DNA from: Amborella trichopoda
Taxonomy: Eukaryota > Streptophyta > Magnoliopsida > Amborellales > Amborellaceae
Reading direction: 5' to 3'
DNA length: 64,000 nucleotides
Assembly (NCBI RefSeq): GCF_000471905.2
Contig: NW_006496103.1
Location: 541,552-605,551 of the forward strand
Part shown: piece after piece, positions 47,681 to 59,019 of the stretch
Layout: each line of letters opens with the position of its first letter
How positions within the stretch are numbered: the stretch's first letter is position 1
The notes under the pieces: generated by a model
Told to the model about the DNA's origin: nothing
Seen by the model: only the letters and a program-made list of their open reading frames with translations
The model's database searches: none
Position numbers and translations under genes: made by a program

Positions 47681-48576
47681 TTTCTTCTCTCTCTTTTTCC
47701 CTTCTCTCTCTTCTTCATCTCTCTTCTTTCCTTCTCTCTCTTCTTTTCCTCTCTTATTCTCACTTATTCTCTCTTCTTCTCTCTTCCTTCTCTCTCTTCT
47801 TTTCCTCTCTTCTCTCTTCCTTCTCTCTCTTCTTCTTCTTTTCCATCCCTTCTTCCCATCCTCTTTTCTTTCTTCTTCCTCTCTTGTTTGATCAAAGGAG
47901 GTTAAGATTAGCACTGTTATAGTAGTCTTGTCGTCTAGCAGTAAAGCTGTCATACCAGTCTAAGTTACTATGCCCGTCTTACTGTCACGAAAGACTAGCC
48001 ATTGTGTCAGGCTGGTCATTATTGGTTCTGACGTCTAGTAGCATTGTCGTTGTGCTTGTCTAAGTTACCGTGCCTGCCTTGCTACCACGCTAGGTCAATC
48101 ACCTACTAGTCTAGCCACTTGGTCAAATTTTTCTATCCCCTTTCTTCTACTCTATCTCTTTCTTTTTCTTCCTCGCACCCCAATCTCTATCTTCTTATTC
48201 TCCCTTTCTTCTCTTGGATGTGCACGCCTGTGCACATTCACCCAAAGACAAGGTGGGGTCCCTTAGCCCACTTGTCTTGTAACATTAACCATGTATATGT
48301 GATTGTAGAAACAGGAGAGTACATGCCAATGGAGGTGATTTCGAATCAGTTGAAGGACTGGGGGGCTTTCTTTAGGATCTATGAGGGCGCCCATGCAACC
48401 CAGCCCAAGTAAGTCTTGAACCTCCTTAAATTCCTCTCTCATCGGTTGGTATACCTGCCCTTGTGTCTTATTGAGGTTCCTGAGCGAGTGATCTCAAGTC
48501 TCGGGTTCTCGTGAAACCCGAGACATGTGCAACGAGGTCATCCCGATCCGAAGGGTGAGATCGAAGCATGTAACCA

Positions 48577-49040
48577 ATGATCTTCGTGAGGGGAAGAGGA
48601 AAATCATATTTTGGGCAGGCAGCATTAAGGTAGAGAAAACCTATGCAAACCCTTATCTGTCCATTCTTTTTCTCGACTGGTACCACATAAGCCAGCCATT
48701 TAGGGTATATTACCTTCCTAGAGAACCAAGACTTTACCGACTTATTCACCTCAGCTTTGATTTGAGGTGCTATATCTGGATGAAACTTTCTCTGATGTTG
48801 TTTCATTGGCTTGATATTAAGGTCAACAGTGACCTTGTGAGTAGCTATTAAGGGATCCAAAACCGGCATCTCATGGTAGTTCCATGTGAACACGTCGTGG
48901 TTGAGGCGAAGGAAATCCATATACTGCTCCTTATCTTTCGAGTCTAAAGATGAGCTAAGGAAGGTAGGCCTATGATCGTCTTCTTCACCCAGGTCAATCT
49001 TGACCAACTCATCAACAGTGTTTCGCCCTACATCTTCCAA
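48577..49040 (-). pseudogene. Element D RT N-terminal part, cut by LTR3
   Basis: The minus strand reads FLSSSLDSKDKEQYMDFLRL, NHDVFTWNYHEMPVLDP, YPKWLAYVVPVEKKNGQIRV and CPKYDFPLPLTKII, after which translation enters LTR3. Element C continues from the same point with the next motif of RT. The open frame from 49040 to 48468 therefore has an artificial C-terminus. Confidence 0.85.
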
Positions 49041-50270
49041 TTATCTGAGGGCAAGTTCTATCCCGTCATCGTTATCGAAATCATTGTTACTATGACTGCT
49101 CGCAGACAGCATAGCACATTGAACCGTCCATCTACCCTTACGCATGCTTTTCGAGGCAGATTCGAGGGTTACAGTGTACTCGAGTCTTTGAGTATGAGGC
49201 CTGCCGCGAGACACCTTCTCGATGGCTTGAAATGAGGACACCAATCCTTTTCCATCTTTCAAGTCTTCATTGGCGGTAGGTTCATAATCCATGTTTCTCA
49301 TAATCTGATGAGCCTGGGGGGCTATACAGTTTCCATTGTGGTTTGGGGGGGTTTCGTCCTTCAAGGGGACGGGTTTATCTTCTTTTTGGTGCCCCTTCTT
49401 GAACTTTTCCCTTAATGGAGGGCTGATCAGACTTTCCTTGATCTGGCACAACATGTCCTGCTCAACCTTCACACGTACTACAGAGGTGAGAGGTCGCGCA
49501 CCGGCTTCGATATCCAGACCTTCGAAAACCCTTATTAGGGCTTTCCTGATCCCATGATCATCATCGAAATAACTCTCACTTTTTGACTTCTCCATAGAGT
49601 AGGGATCCGGATTCTCAAGGTTATAGAATTTGGCATCAATGAAATGGGACTCTACCTTAGTGAACAGCCATCGGTCGATGTAAACTGTTTGTTCTTTACA
49701 GTCGTGGAAATATTTGAAGCACTGGTGAAGAGTGGAGCGGATAATGTCGTTCTCATGCAACCAAGGGTGTCCTAATAAGACATTATACGATGGTTTGGTT
49801 TCTATTACTTGGAATGTGGTATAAGTATCTAGCTTGACAGTCCTAAGCTTCATCCTGACACTTCCAATGCCTTATTGAGTAGCTTGATTGAAGCCTTGGA
49901 TTATCATGTGCCCTTCCTGCAGGTTCTTGATGTCCACTCCTACAGCCTTCAATGTCCTTAGAGAGAGTAGATTTACGGTTGACCATCTATCATTATTCGA
50001 TTGATGTCAGTGCCATATAGAACTCCGTCCACCATCAACGGGAGATTGTGAGGTTTTTCCCCCAGCTGTAAATCTGCATCTGAGAAAATGACTGGCATAG
50101 CATGAATTAGAACTACTGGGTCAATTTCTACCAGATCAACTTCCACTTGGAAATCCTCCAGAGATGACAGTGCCTATATCAAGACTACTCGAAGCTCCTT
50201 GTAAAGTATAAGAGCATCATAAACACTTATGGCAGCTGGTATTCTTCTCAAATGGGATCTACCTTCATAG
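49041..50270 (-). pseudogene. Element D protease and linker, copy 1
   Basis: A 270-codon open frame (49853-49041) begins within protease (YNVLLGHPWLHENDI) and continues through the protease-RT linker (FTKVESHFIDAKFYNLENPD, SYFDDDHGIRKALIRVFEGL). Upstream, NRIMIDGQP marks the active site, with the second Gly changed, and GVDIKNLQEGHMIIQGFNQA follows. Stops near 49872 and 49985 interrupt the protease. Confidence 0.8.
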
Positions 50271-50274
50271 TGAA

Positions 50275-51770
50275 CCCAGCCTTTACCAACTTATTCACCT
50301 CAGCTTCAATTTAAGGGGTTGTCTCTGGATGGAACTTTCTCTGAGGTTGTTTCATGGGCTTGATATTAATGTCAACATCGAGCTTGTGAGTAGCTATTAC
50401 GGGATCCAAACCCGGCATCTCATGGTAGTTTCATGTGAACACGTCACGGTTGAGGAGAAGGGAATCCATATACTACTCCTACTCTTTTGGGTCTAAAGAT
50501 GTATTGAGGAAGGTAGGCATGTGATCACCTTCTTCACCCATGTCAATCTCCACCAGCTCATCAATAGTGGCTTGCCCTCCATCTTCCAATTATCGGGGGC
50601 CAAGTTCTATACCATCATCATTATCGGAATAAGTGTTACTATGTCTGCTCACAAATGGCATAGCACATTGAACCGTCCATCTACCCTTATGCATGCTTTT
50701 CGAGGCGGATTTGAGGGAGTGTACCGGAGTCCTTGAGTATTAGACCTTCCGTGAGACACCTTCTCGATGGCTTGAAGAGGGGACACCATTCCTTTCCCAT
50801 ATTTCAAGTCTTGATTGGTGGTTGGGTCATAATCCATGTTTCTCATAATCTGGTGAGCCTGGGGTGCTATACAGTTTCCATTGTGGCTTGGAGGTTTTGT
50901 CCTTCAAGGGGAGGAGTTTACCTTCTTTTTGGTGCCCCTTCTTGAACTTTTCCTTAATGGAGGTCTGATCAGATTTTTATCGGTGTGGCACATGTCTTGC
51001 TCAACATTTACCAGTACTACAGAGGTGAGAGATCGTGCACCGTCTTTGATATCCAGACGTTTGAAAACCCTTATAAGGGCTTCCCTTATTCCATGATCAT
51101 CATCAAAATAACTCTCACTTTCTAGCATCTCCACAGAGTAGCGATCCAGGTTCTCAAGGTTATAGAATTTGGCATCTGTGAAATGGGACTCTACCTTGGT
51201 GAACGGCCTTCGGTCGATGTAAATTGTATGTTCTTTACCCTCATGGAAATATTTGAAACACTGGTGAAGAGTGGAGGGGATAATGTTGTTGTCATGCAAC
51301 CTAGGGTGTCCTAACAAGACGTTATTCGAAGCTTCGGTTCTGTGACTTGGAATGCTGTGTAAGCATCTAGCTCGACAGTCCTAAGCTTCGACCTAACACT
51401 TCCAATGGCTTGTTGAGTAGCCTGATTGAAGCCTTGGATTATCATGTGCCCTTCTTGGAGGTTCTTGATATCCACTCCTACAACCTTCAGTGTCCTTAAA
51501 GGGAGTAGCTTTACAGTTGACTCTCCATCTATCATTATTCAATTGATGTCAGTGCCATATAGAACTCTGGCCACCATCAATGGGCTGTAAGTCTGCATAT
51601 GAGAAAATGACTGGCATAGCATCAACTAGAACTTTTGGGTCAATTTCTACTTGATCAACTTCCGCTTGGTACTCCTACACAGATGACAGGGCATGTATCA
51701 AGGCTGCCGGAAGCTCTTTGGAATGCATAAGAGCGTCATAGACGCTTATCTTAGTTGATATTCTTCCCAA
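50275..51770 (-). pseudogene. Element D protease, linker and RT start, copy 2
   Basis: Repeats the order of copy 1: MIDGESTVKLLPLRTLKVVG, GVDIKNLQEGHMIIQGFNQA, FTKVESHFTDAKFYNLENLD and SYFDDDHGIREALIRVFKRL, then the RT-start linker. Offset to copy 1 is about 1.53 kb. It has its own frameshifts (for example near 51335 and 50870), so the copies have decayed independently. Confidence 0.85.
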
Positions 51771-52394
51771 ATGGGATGGTACATTATAGTCACCAATCTT
51801 CATATCCATGGACGGTTTACACGTCTGGTAGCATTGGAGGTTTCAACCTGTATTTCGGTGGATGGCGTAACCTTCTTTGGCATGGTATCTTTGGGCAGTT
51901 TTATTTTAGCAATCCTTCTACCTGATCTTAAAGCTAGTTGCATGATCAGAGTTTCTAGGTCATCTTTTACCATCAATGTCATATTATAGGTTTCTTTTGG
52001 GGCTTCATCTTTCTCCTTTTGCTCATGAAGGTTGTTCATCATTAAAGGCCTTGGCATGAAATCTTTCAAGGTGGGGTATGGAGGCAAAGTCGGCTGAACG
52101 ACTTCGTTTGTCTCTCTTTCCCATTTTCTTTATCTATTTCCGCATTTGGAGGAGGATGGAGCGGTCCCTTCTTCATGCGCTTCTGTTATCTGTGCTCGAG
52201 AAAGTGTTGTCTCTAATGCTTCTAGACCGGCTCTTCTCAAGGGTTCAACTTGCATTCATTTCTTCTCCTTCCGGCTAACATAAGTAGTTCAATCATTGTC
52301 AGCAGCTTCCTTTGTGTCAGCTTTGGAGTTGAGGGTCCCAGTATAATCTGAGCACAATTCAATTAGCTCTAGGTAAGGACATCCTTCAACTTTT
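51771..52394 (-). pseudogene. Element D gag-protease linker
   Basis: YPTLKDFMPRPLMMNNLHEQ and LIMQLALRSGRRIAKIKLPK correspond to the linker of element C. It is broken upstream of 52087. Confidence 0.65.
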
Positions 52395-53935
52395 TCAAGA
52401 ATGGGGACTTGATGAACATGCGGTTCGAGAGGAGCATGAGCCACAATTATACTTCCATTGTCTATCCGCTATTATATGAAGTCTTTTACAAGCCAACAAT
52501 CTTTTAGCCTGTGTACGTGAATCATGATATCGGTAGTACGGAATACCCTTCGAGGAAGGTTTCCTCCTTGATGGCCTATTTCTCCTCAAAGGGATTAGGA
52601 GTCCCATATTAAGGAGCTGGTCATACAATTCAGACACCATAGTTCTATGAAAACCATAAGGCTCCCCATACGAAGGGCCCTCGCCCATCTGCAAAGGCTC
52701 ACTTCTGTGGGTCATAAAGGAAACTAAATTAGCCACAGTAGTTTCGGAAACTGGTGCTTCTAGTTCATTTGGTTTGAGTTTCCCTTCGCTGATGAGGTCT
52801 TCGATAATATCTTTCTAGGGAAAGTAATATGTTACTACATCCCCCGGCATTTGGTGGTACACGTAGTAATTAGACTAATTAGTCTGACTAACCTGATAGG
52901 GACACTTTGATGGAGGAAGCGTAATGGTCTTAGCCACCAAGAGCTTTTCCAATATCTCTGGGACTTCTAATCTAAAAAATATTGTCTTTCAAAGCGTTCT
53001 AAAAATATGCGTTGTCTCCCTCTTTGGCCTCCTCGCCCATGTCCATATGGACGCGGAGAGTCGTAGTTCCTTGGAGGTAGGATAGCTGCTCCTCTTCCCC
53101 CTTGTGCCACCCCAGATGTGGTCATAGAAGTTTTAGTTGGCGCAACACTAGGCTTACTTTTGTTGAGCTCTCTTCTCATGATTACCGACTTGGGGCCCAT
53201 GTCAAAACTCTCCATAAGATTCTCAAGGTTCATAGCACTTGAGACCAACTCACAAAAAGCGAGGGGTTTAGAGGTATCTAAATGTATTGTAATCTCGGGT
53301 CTCATATTTTTGCTGCACAGGTGCATATCACAGGGAGTGGGGTTGCCTGCCCCACATTGAGTGTTTGCCATCGGGTGATGTATTGTTGCACTGGCTCATA
53401 AGTCCTTTGGTTCGTATTAAGAAGCTCGGATAAATAAACATCCCTTTCAGTGCTGTTGAGGCATGTTAGGAATGCTTCCTACATTTGTCACCATGTGAAT
53501 ATACTCTCAGAGGGCAACCATGAGCGCTAAGAAAACGTCAGTCCTGATAATGACTGGACCAACTGCTTCATCAACAGGTACTCATTGTTGGTCGTATCTG
53601 TGCATAGGGATACAGAATGGGCCAAGTGATGGTGGGGGGATCTCTGCCCATCGAATTTCGAAATTTAGAGCGATGTCCACATATGTCGGGTAGGGCTTAC
53701 GATATGCAACTACTGGTTGTACACCAGGAAGGTGCCATGTCACGCACCATCTCGACAATCAAGGGATTGGGAAGTTGTGGGGGTAACACTGTTTCACGCA
53801 TCACCTGGTTCCCTTTCATGGGATTTGACAACTGTTGCTCAGAAGGATCTATTGATGTGACGACAATTTGGGCTGCTCTTAGTATTTCAAGCTCTGCAGC
53901 CTGTGTTTGGACCTCAGCTTCCCTTTAGGCCAATC
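52395..53935 (-). pseudogene. Element D gag
   Basis: Fragments include RPEITIHLDTSKPLAFCELV and MNLENLME of the capsid tail, a Gly/Arg-rich stretch (GHGRGGQRGRQR), an eroded zinc-knuckle region with DIIEDLISEGKL near 52815, and YGEPYGFHRTMVSELYDQLL. Stops and frame changes are frequent. The N-terminal part ends about 53935 against an unrelated LTR-like repeat. Confidence 0.7.
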
Positions 53936-53949
53936 CAGCCCTTAAGCGG

Positions 53950-55870
53950 TGTACATTTAAATAAATGAATCATAAACTCAGTAGGAGTGTGGTCCTCTTG
54001 TAGACAATACTAGGCAAATTAATCAGACTTGACTTGACGTGCTAGGCCAGCCGAGTTAGAAAACCCAAGGCACCTGAGCATAGAGATAAAACCGAGGAGA
54101 GTTTAGTAGATTAGCCATTGATGAGGTCGGAGTATGCTCAGATGAGAGCCGAACGACTGTGTGACCCTTGTGTGTGATGAATAGTCTAAAGAGACAAGAC
54201 CAAAATTCCATCGTTGTATCATCACACGATATGTACATAGATAGTCGTACTGAGATAGTAATCCATTATTGAGGTAAAGTGTGTACATGTACGAGATATT
54301 ACCCCTATGCATCATAAAATCATGGTTGTATCATGGTCTGACCGATCATGGTTTGTCTCTAGGAAAGAACCTGAAATCCACAGACTTGGATTATGCCCCC
54401 TAGCCTATTGATTGACATTGGTGGCCCAATCATGAGCTCCTGCAGTGAACTATGGGTCATAGAAACCACTGGGTCAGTTTGAGAAAACTAGTGTGTATCG
54501 TAGTCCACAGTTGAAGGTAGGGTGCTATTGTGCATTGATTAAATCCTATACCTATTCGGATCTAATTCCCATCAACATTAATTTAATTTAATTAATTTTA
54601 TGTTATTTGATTTTTATAATGTTTTTTTGAATTTTTTGAATCTTCTGATATTTTAATTTTTTCATTTGGATTTATAAATAACAAGAAATTCAATTTCTAA
54701 AGTATTAAATAAACTTAAATTCATAATATGAAAAATAATATTTTTTCGAAATATGTGGGCCCTTCATAATTATTGAATGCCCATTTAATCACATGGGACA
54801 ATTGGGTGGGACCCATGAGTTGCCACCAAAGGGTGGCACGCCCCACCCATAGGGGATGCTTCTTCTTATTAATTATGGTGAAACACATCTCATGCTAGTT
54901 GGCTTTCCTTTTATGGGATAAAGCCTACTTGCATTAAAGGAGTGAGATTAAATAGTTTTAGAAAGTCTTATGGAACAAGAAGATTCTGATTAAAGAATAA
55001 TGAATGAATATTTACTACTAGAGAAAGTAAAAAAATATTTTTCTTATTTGACTTATTTGATAAGAATAGGTTTAGGAAGGGAATGATAAGGTTCTAGTAC
55101 CTTCCTTAGCATATTGATGGTGGATCTAGGGAATGGATGGCTCACATATCTCATCCCACATAGCTCCTTAGATCGACAGTCAAGATTTGCTCCTACGATT
55201 TTATGGTAAACCCTAATGCATGAAAAATCTATAAAAGAGATCATTCTCCCTGTCAAGATCTTTGCACCTCTTCTCTCTCTAATATTAAGCTCTCTCTCTC
55301 TCTCACTCTCTCTCTAACCTCTCTAAGGGGCACGGCCCACCCTAGGTGAGCTTGACTCTATCTCTCATGGCTTTTAGTTCAAGCTAGTTGGCTTGTGATT
55401 TTGGGTAGCAAAGGGATCTTCCCTTAGCTAGTAGTTTTCTCTCTCACCTCTTTGATTTTTATCTCTCATAAGCGTCAAGCCAAGGGGCTTGAATTAGTCT
55501 AAAGTATTGAGACTTTAGATGGGTGTTTCTAGATTGGGATCCATGTGCAATGTTTGGGTTTTGCCATAAGAAGGAGAAATTTATAAATCGATAAAAGATC
55601 TCGAGCACCATTGGAAGGAGGAGACTCAGTGTGGGGTGTGCTACGCTCAGTTGAGGTAATCTCTGACGTTTTTACTTCTTTAAAGTTTTATTTAAGCTAT
55701 GTTCTTGTCTTCCCATAAAGCAAAGAGTCTAGGTTTTTCTTTATTATGTAAAAACGTTATTTTAGATGGTAACAAGTGAGATCCTATATTTCTTTATTTA
55801 TTTGTTTCAATTGAAATTTAATTGTAATAGGATATTGTAAGTGATCTTGCCAATGAAAGAAAAAAGTAAA
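53950..55870 (+). mobile_element. LTR-like repeat, copy 1 (partner at 59020)
   Basis: About 1.9 kb sharing ordered blocks with 59020-60960: TTGATGAGGTCG(G/A)AGTATGC, CCCTTGTGTGTGATG, ATCATCACAC, CGCCCCACCCAT, and a TATAAAA box (55230-55236) followed by CTCTCTCT leader sequence. The promoter-like box and position suggest an LTR in plus orientation. Exact ends and family were not determined. Confidence 0.55.
55230..55236 (+). promoter_or_regulatory. TATA-like box of the LTR-like repeat, copy 1
   Basis: TATAAAA at a position equivalent to 60268 in copy 2, followed in both by TTGCACCTCTTC or TACACCTTTTG and a CT-rich leader. Confidence 0.45.
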
Positions 55871-55889
55871 TTTTTAAGTGTAGACACCG

Positions 55890-56500
55890 TGCATTGTCAC
55901 ATTGTTCATCTTTCATGCGGTTTGTCTTGTGAGTCAATTTATGCATGCTCATAGATCTTGTCATATGGAGGCTGTCAATAGGATTTTCAGATATATTAAG
56001 TCGTCACCTATCAGAGGTGTTTGGTTGAAACTGAATGATCACACTAATATTATTAATTATTTTTATATTGACTGAGCAGGTAGTACAATTGACAGGAAGT
56101 CCACTACCAATTATTGTACATTGGTCGGAGGAAACTTAGTTAATTAGAAAAGCAAGAAACAAAATGTAGTTTCTCGCTCCAATGCAGAGGCCAAATATAG
56201 GCTTCAACTACAAGTGAGTAGATGAGGCTAAAATATCTATTTCAAGAGATGAGGTTCCCAACAGTCAATCCAATAGATATGTTTTGTGATAATCAAGCAG
56301 CTATGCATAAAGCTTCCAATCCAGTTTTTCATGAAAGAACCAAGCACATAGAAGTTGATTGTCACTTTGTGAAAAAAAATGTTCTGTAAAACATTATTAA
56401 TACTCCTTATATTTGAGGTGAAGACCAACTTGTAGACATGTTACCAAAGCTATTGTAAAGACAAAGTTTCATCAAATATTGTCCAAGTTGGGTCCATTGA
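55890..56500 (+). pseudogene. Ty1/copia RNase H remnant
   Basis: SQFMHAHRSCHMEAVNRIFR, AGSTIDRKSTTNYCTLVGGN, SKKQNVVSRSNAEAKYR, FVIIKQLCIK (from CDNQAA in the next frame) and FHERTKHIEVDCHF-like text follow the copia RNase H order. The Trp of the usual DADWAGS is a stop, and further frameshifts occur. RT, integrase and gag are absent, so only the 3' end of a copia element remains. Confidence 0.9.
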
Positions 56501-56516
56501 TATCTATGCACCACCT

Positions 56517-56526
56517 TGAGGGGGAG
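56517..56526 (+). promoter_or_regulatory. Polypurine tract of the copia element
   Basis: TTGAGGGGGAG directly precedes the TGTTGA start of the 3' LTR, the normal plus-strand primer position. Confidence 0.8.
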
Positions 56527-56836
56527 TGTTGACAGTTATAGAAAAAAGATACTGAGTTTCCTATCTTGTATTACAAGATATTAAGTTTTCTATATTGAGT
56601 TTCCTATTTTATGGGATTATTCTTATAGTGAGATTTGTTTCCTAAAAGACAAGAATTGTAATTCTATAAATCTCTGGTAAACCATAGTAATCCCTATGAA
56701 TGAGATACTAATATACCCTCCATGGATATAGGCATTATTACCAAACCACATATATGTCTGGTTTATTCTTCTTCTCTCTCTACTTTGTCTCTATTTCTTT
56801 CATTGCAAATTCTACAAAAACCAAAGTGGCTTAACA
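56527..56836 (+). mobile_element. Copia 3' LTR, about 310 bp
   Basis: Starts TGTTGACAG and ends GGCTTAACA, giving short inverted TGTT/AACA termini. A TATAAAT box lies at 56665-56671, with a CTTCTTCTCTCTC leader stretch near its end. Confidence 0.75.
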
Positions 56837-57560
56837 ATTTGAAAGATTAATCCCTGTTAAGACATTAACAATGAAGAAAGGCTATCTCGTGTCATTTTTA
56901 CCCAAAGACGGCTTTTGGGTGGCCGGATATTTGAACCTTTGGACCACTCATTCATTCCTATTATATAGGCAACAAAGTAGTTCAATATTTCCAATATCAG
57001 ATTGCCCCAAAAACAAGTGTATCCGATATTTTTGGTATTAGAAAAATACTAAAAAGATATTAAAAATTCAAATTGAAATAAAAAAATATGTCCAATACTA
57101 CAAACATTACACTGATGGAAAAATTGGAATAAAAAGATGACAAAACAAGATCTTTGTTTAAATTTAAGAAAAATATGGACCATTGGATATGCTCATTTAG
57201 CATACCAAGAAGGACAATGTCAGGCTACAAGAGTGGCGCTCTAGGACTTGGAGGTGCGACCTACCTGCATGGGCTTGCCAAATCAAAGAGTCCCATCTTG
57301 TTATGGAATGAGGAAAAGTCATTGAATATAATGAAACTAAAGGGTCTTTTGGATGCTTGGAAATAAATTTCCAGAAACATTTTTCAGTGGAGACGGTACA
57401 TATCTGGCGTTTGGACCAAATTTTGTGATTAAAAAGTGTTATGGCCATAGCTGTTTTTCTCGATTCAAGTCAAAAATAAAGAAATTTGTATCATTGTCTT
57501 TACCATCCCAAATTGAATTTCAACCAGATTTCCTCATTACGGAGACATCCACTTTATAAA
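56837..57560. other. A+T-rich sequence, nothing recognised
   Basis: Contains short open frames with no recognisable domain. Confidence 0.45.
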
Positions 57561-57569
57561 ATACAATTA

Positions 57570-57830
57570 ATTCTACAAAAACACCTTCATAAATAATAGA
57601 AAGAAACTATTTCAATTTTTACCTTTTAGAGAAAGGAAGTATCTTAAAATTTTTAGAGAGAGAAACTATTTCAAATTTTTTAGAAAAAAATTATTGAAAT
57701 TTTTTAGAGAGATAAACTATTTCTAATTTTAGAGACAGAAACTATCGAAAAATTTTTTGGGAGAAATTATCTCAAAGTTTTTATAAAGAACCTATTTCAA
57801 ATTTTAAGTTTTAGAGAGAAAACTAGTGAT
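57570..57830. repeat. Degenerate A+T-rich minisatellite, about 28-bp unit
   Basis: GAGAGAAACTATTTCAAATT and TTTTAGAGAG words recur about seven to nine times with variable length. Confidence 0.65.
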
Positions 57831-59019
57831 TTCCACATGTTCAATCTACAATCCATTTTGTGATTCATCTTACAACACTCAGTTAACAGTACATATGAGA
57901 AGGAATATAGTGTATCATGTGGAAACACTAATGTAATTAGAAATATATCAATGGGAAGAGTTTATTTAATGAACAATTGTTTCATGTGGGCTACAGAGAT
58001 ATAAAGCGTCCATTTTTAAAATGGACGTAGGTGGTCCAAATGAAACCACGATTGACTTAACAACAAACATTTTAGATAATTTAAAATATGTATATTTTAG
58101 CACACTTTTCCCCTAAACTCGATTCACCATTGTAATCCATTCTTCCTCATTTTTTTTTCCTATTCTCTCCATAACAAAATCCATGGTGATCTTTTTTTAA
58201 GTGATCTACAAGATCTATAAATTCTTTTTGTTGGATTAGAGCTCCAATCTAAAGAAATTAGAATTTTGAAATTGGTGGCTTTTATTATCATGATTTAAAT
58301 AAAAAATAAAAATTTGAATCTAATTTAAATTAGACTCTTTTAACTTTTAGTGTCTCGAAACGTGCAAATCTGATATAAATCAAAACCTGAATATGACATA
58401 ATTAGATCTCAGTCTGCCAATTTTATTAATGTTTGTTTTTTTAAAATTATCTTTATTTAATCTTTTTTGTTTGTTTTACTTAAACCTTGACTTGATCGTT
58501 GTCTTTCCCTGATTTAAATGATTTTCTTTGAAAGTTAAAATCATGATTGGATTTCACTTTTTCTAACTTTTCCTTATTTTTAGCAAGATCACCGGAGAAA
58601 TGGGATTCCAGCACAGAAGTCTCTTCTTTCTACCATAGAGCCTATCTCTCTCTCCCTCTCCCTCCAAAGACTGACTCTCTCTCTTTCCAACACCTAGAGC
58701 CTATGCCTCTTTCCCTCTAACCTAGAGCATATGCCTTTCTCTCTATCCTGGATCCTCTTCTCTCCCACAAAAGCCTCCATATCTCTCTCTTCACATCAAG
58801 AATATTTTAGGGAAAATTATTGATGCACCCTAATTTGTATATTTAGGCATGTCTCTTCATAAAAAAAACAAAAAAAATATTATCGCACTATTAACCTTAA
58901 TATTGTTTTTTTTTGCACGACCCAAAGTACAAAAATTGAATTTTTTTAACCAAAATAATTTTTTTTTTCACCATGTTTCCATTCTTTCTGTTGGGTGAAT
59001 GTGGCCATTAAAGGCCTTA
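57831..59019. other. A+T-rich sequence with a CT-rich repeat
   Basis: Around 58620-58780, words GAGCCTATCTCTCTCTCC and GAGCCTATGCCTCTTTCC recur three to four times. The rest has no recognised feature. Confidence 0.45.

Larger units (their letters stand above)
46560..48576 (+). mobile_element. LTR3, 5'-truncated LTR of the element A/B family
   Basis: Starts shortly before a TATA box (46583), then has the GA run and GATACCCTTCGATAAGGTAG word, pyrimidine tract, stem-loop array, the GTCTAAGTTAC block and an ATGTAACCA end. The upstream 1.3 kb that LTR1 has before its TATA box is missing. At the right it abuts the RT of element D on the minus strand. Confidence 0.8.
48577..53935 (-). mobile_element. 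Element D: minus-strand Ty3/gypsy with internal duplication
   Basis: From 53935 leftwards: gag, linker, a first protease/RT-start unit (copy 2, 51770-50275), a second such unit (copy 1, 50270-48733) and RT up to 48577, where LTR3 begins. It is the same family as element C by protein text. RNase H, integrase and LTRs of its own are not present. Confidence 0.85.
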
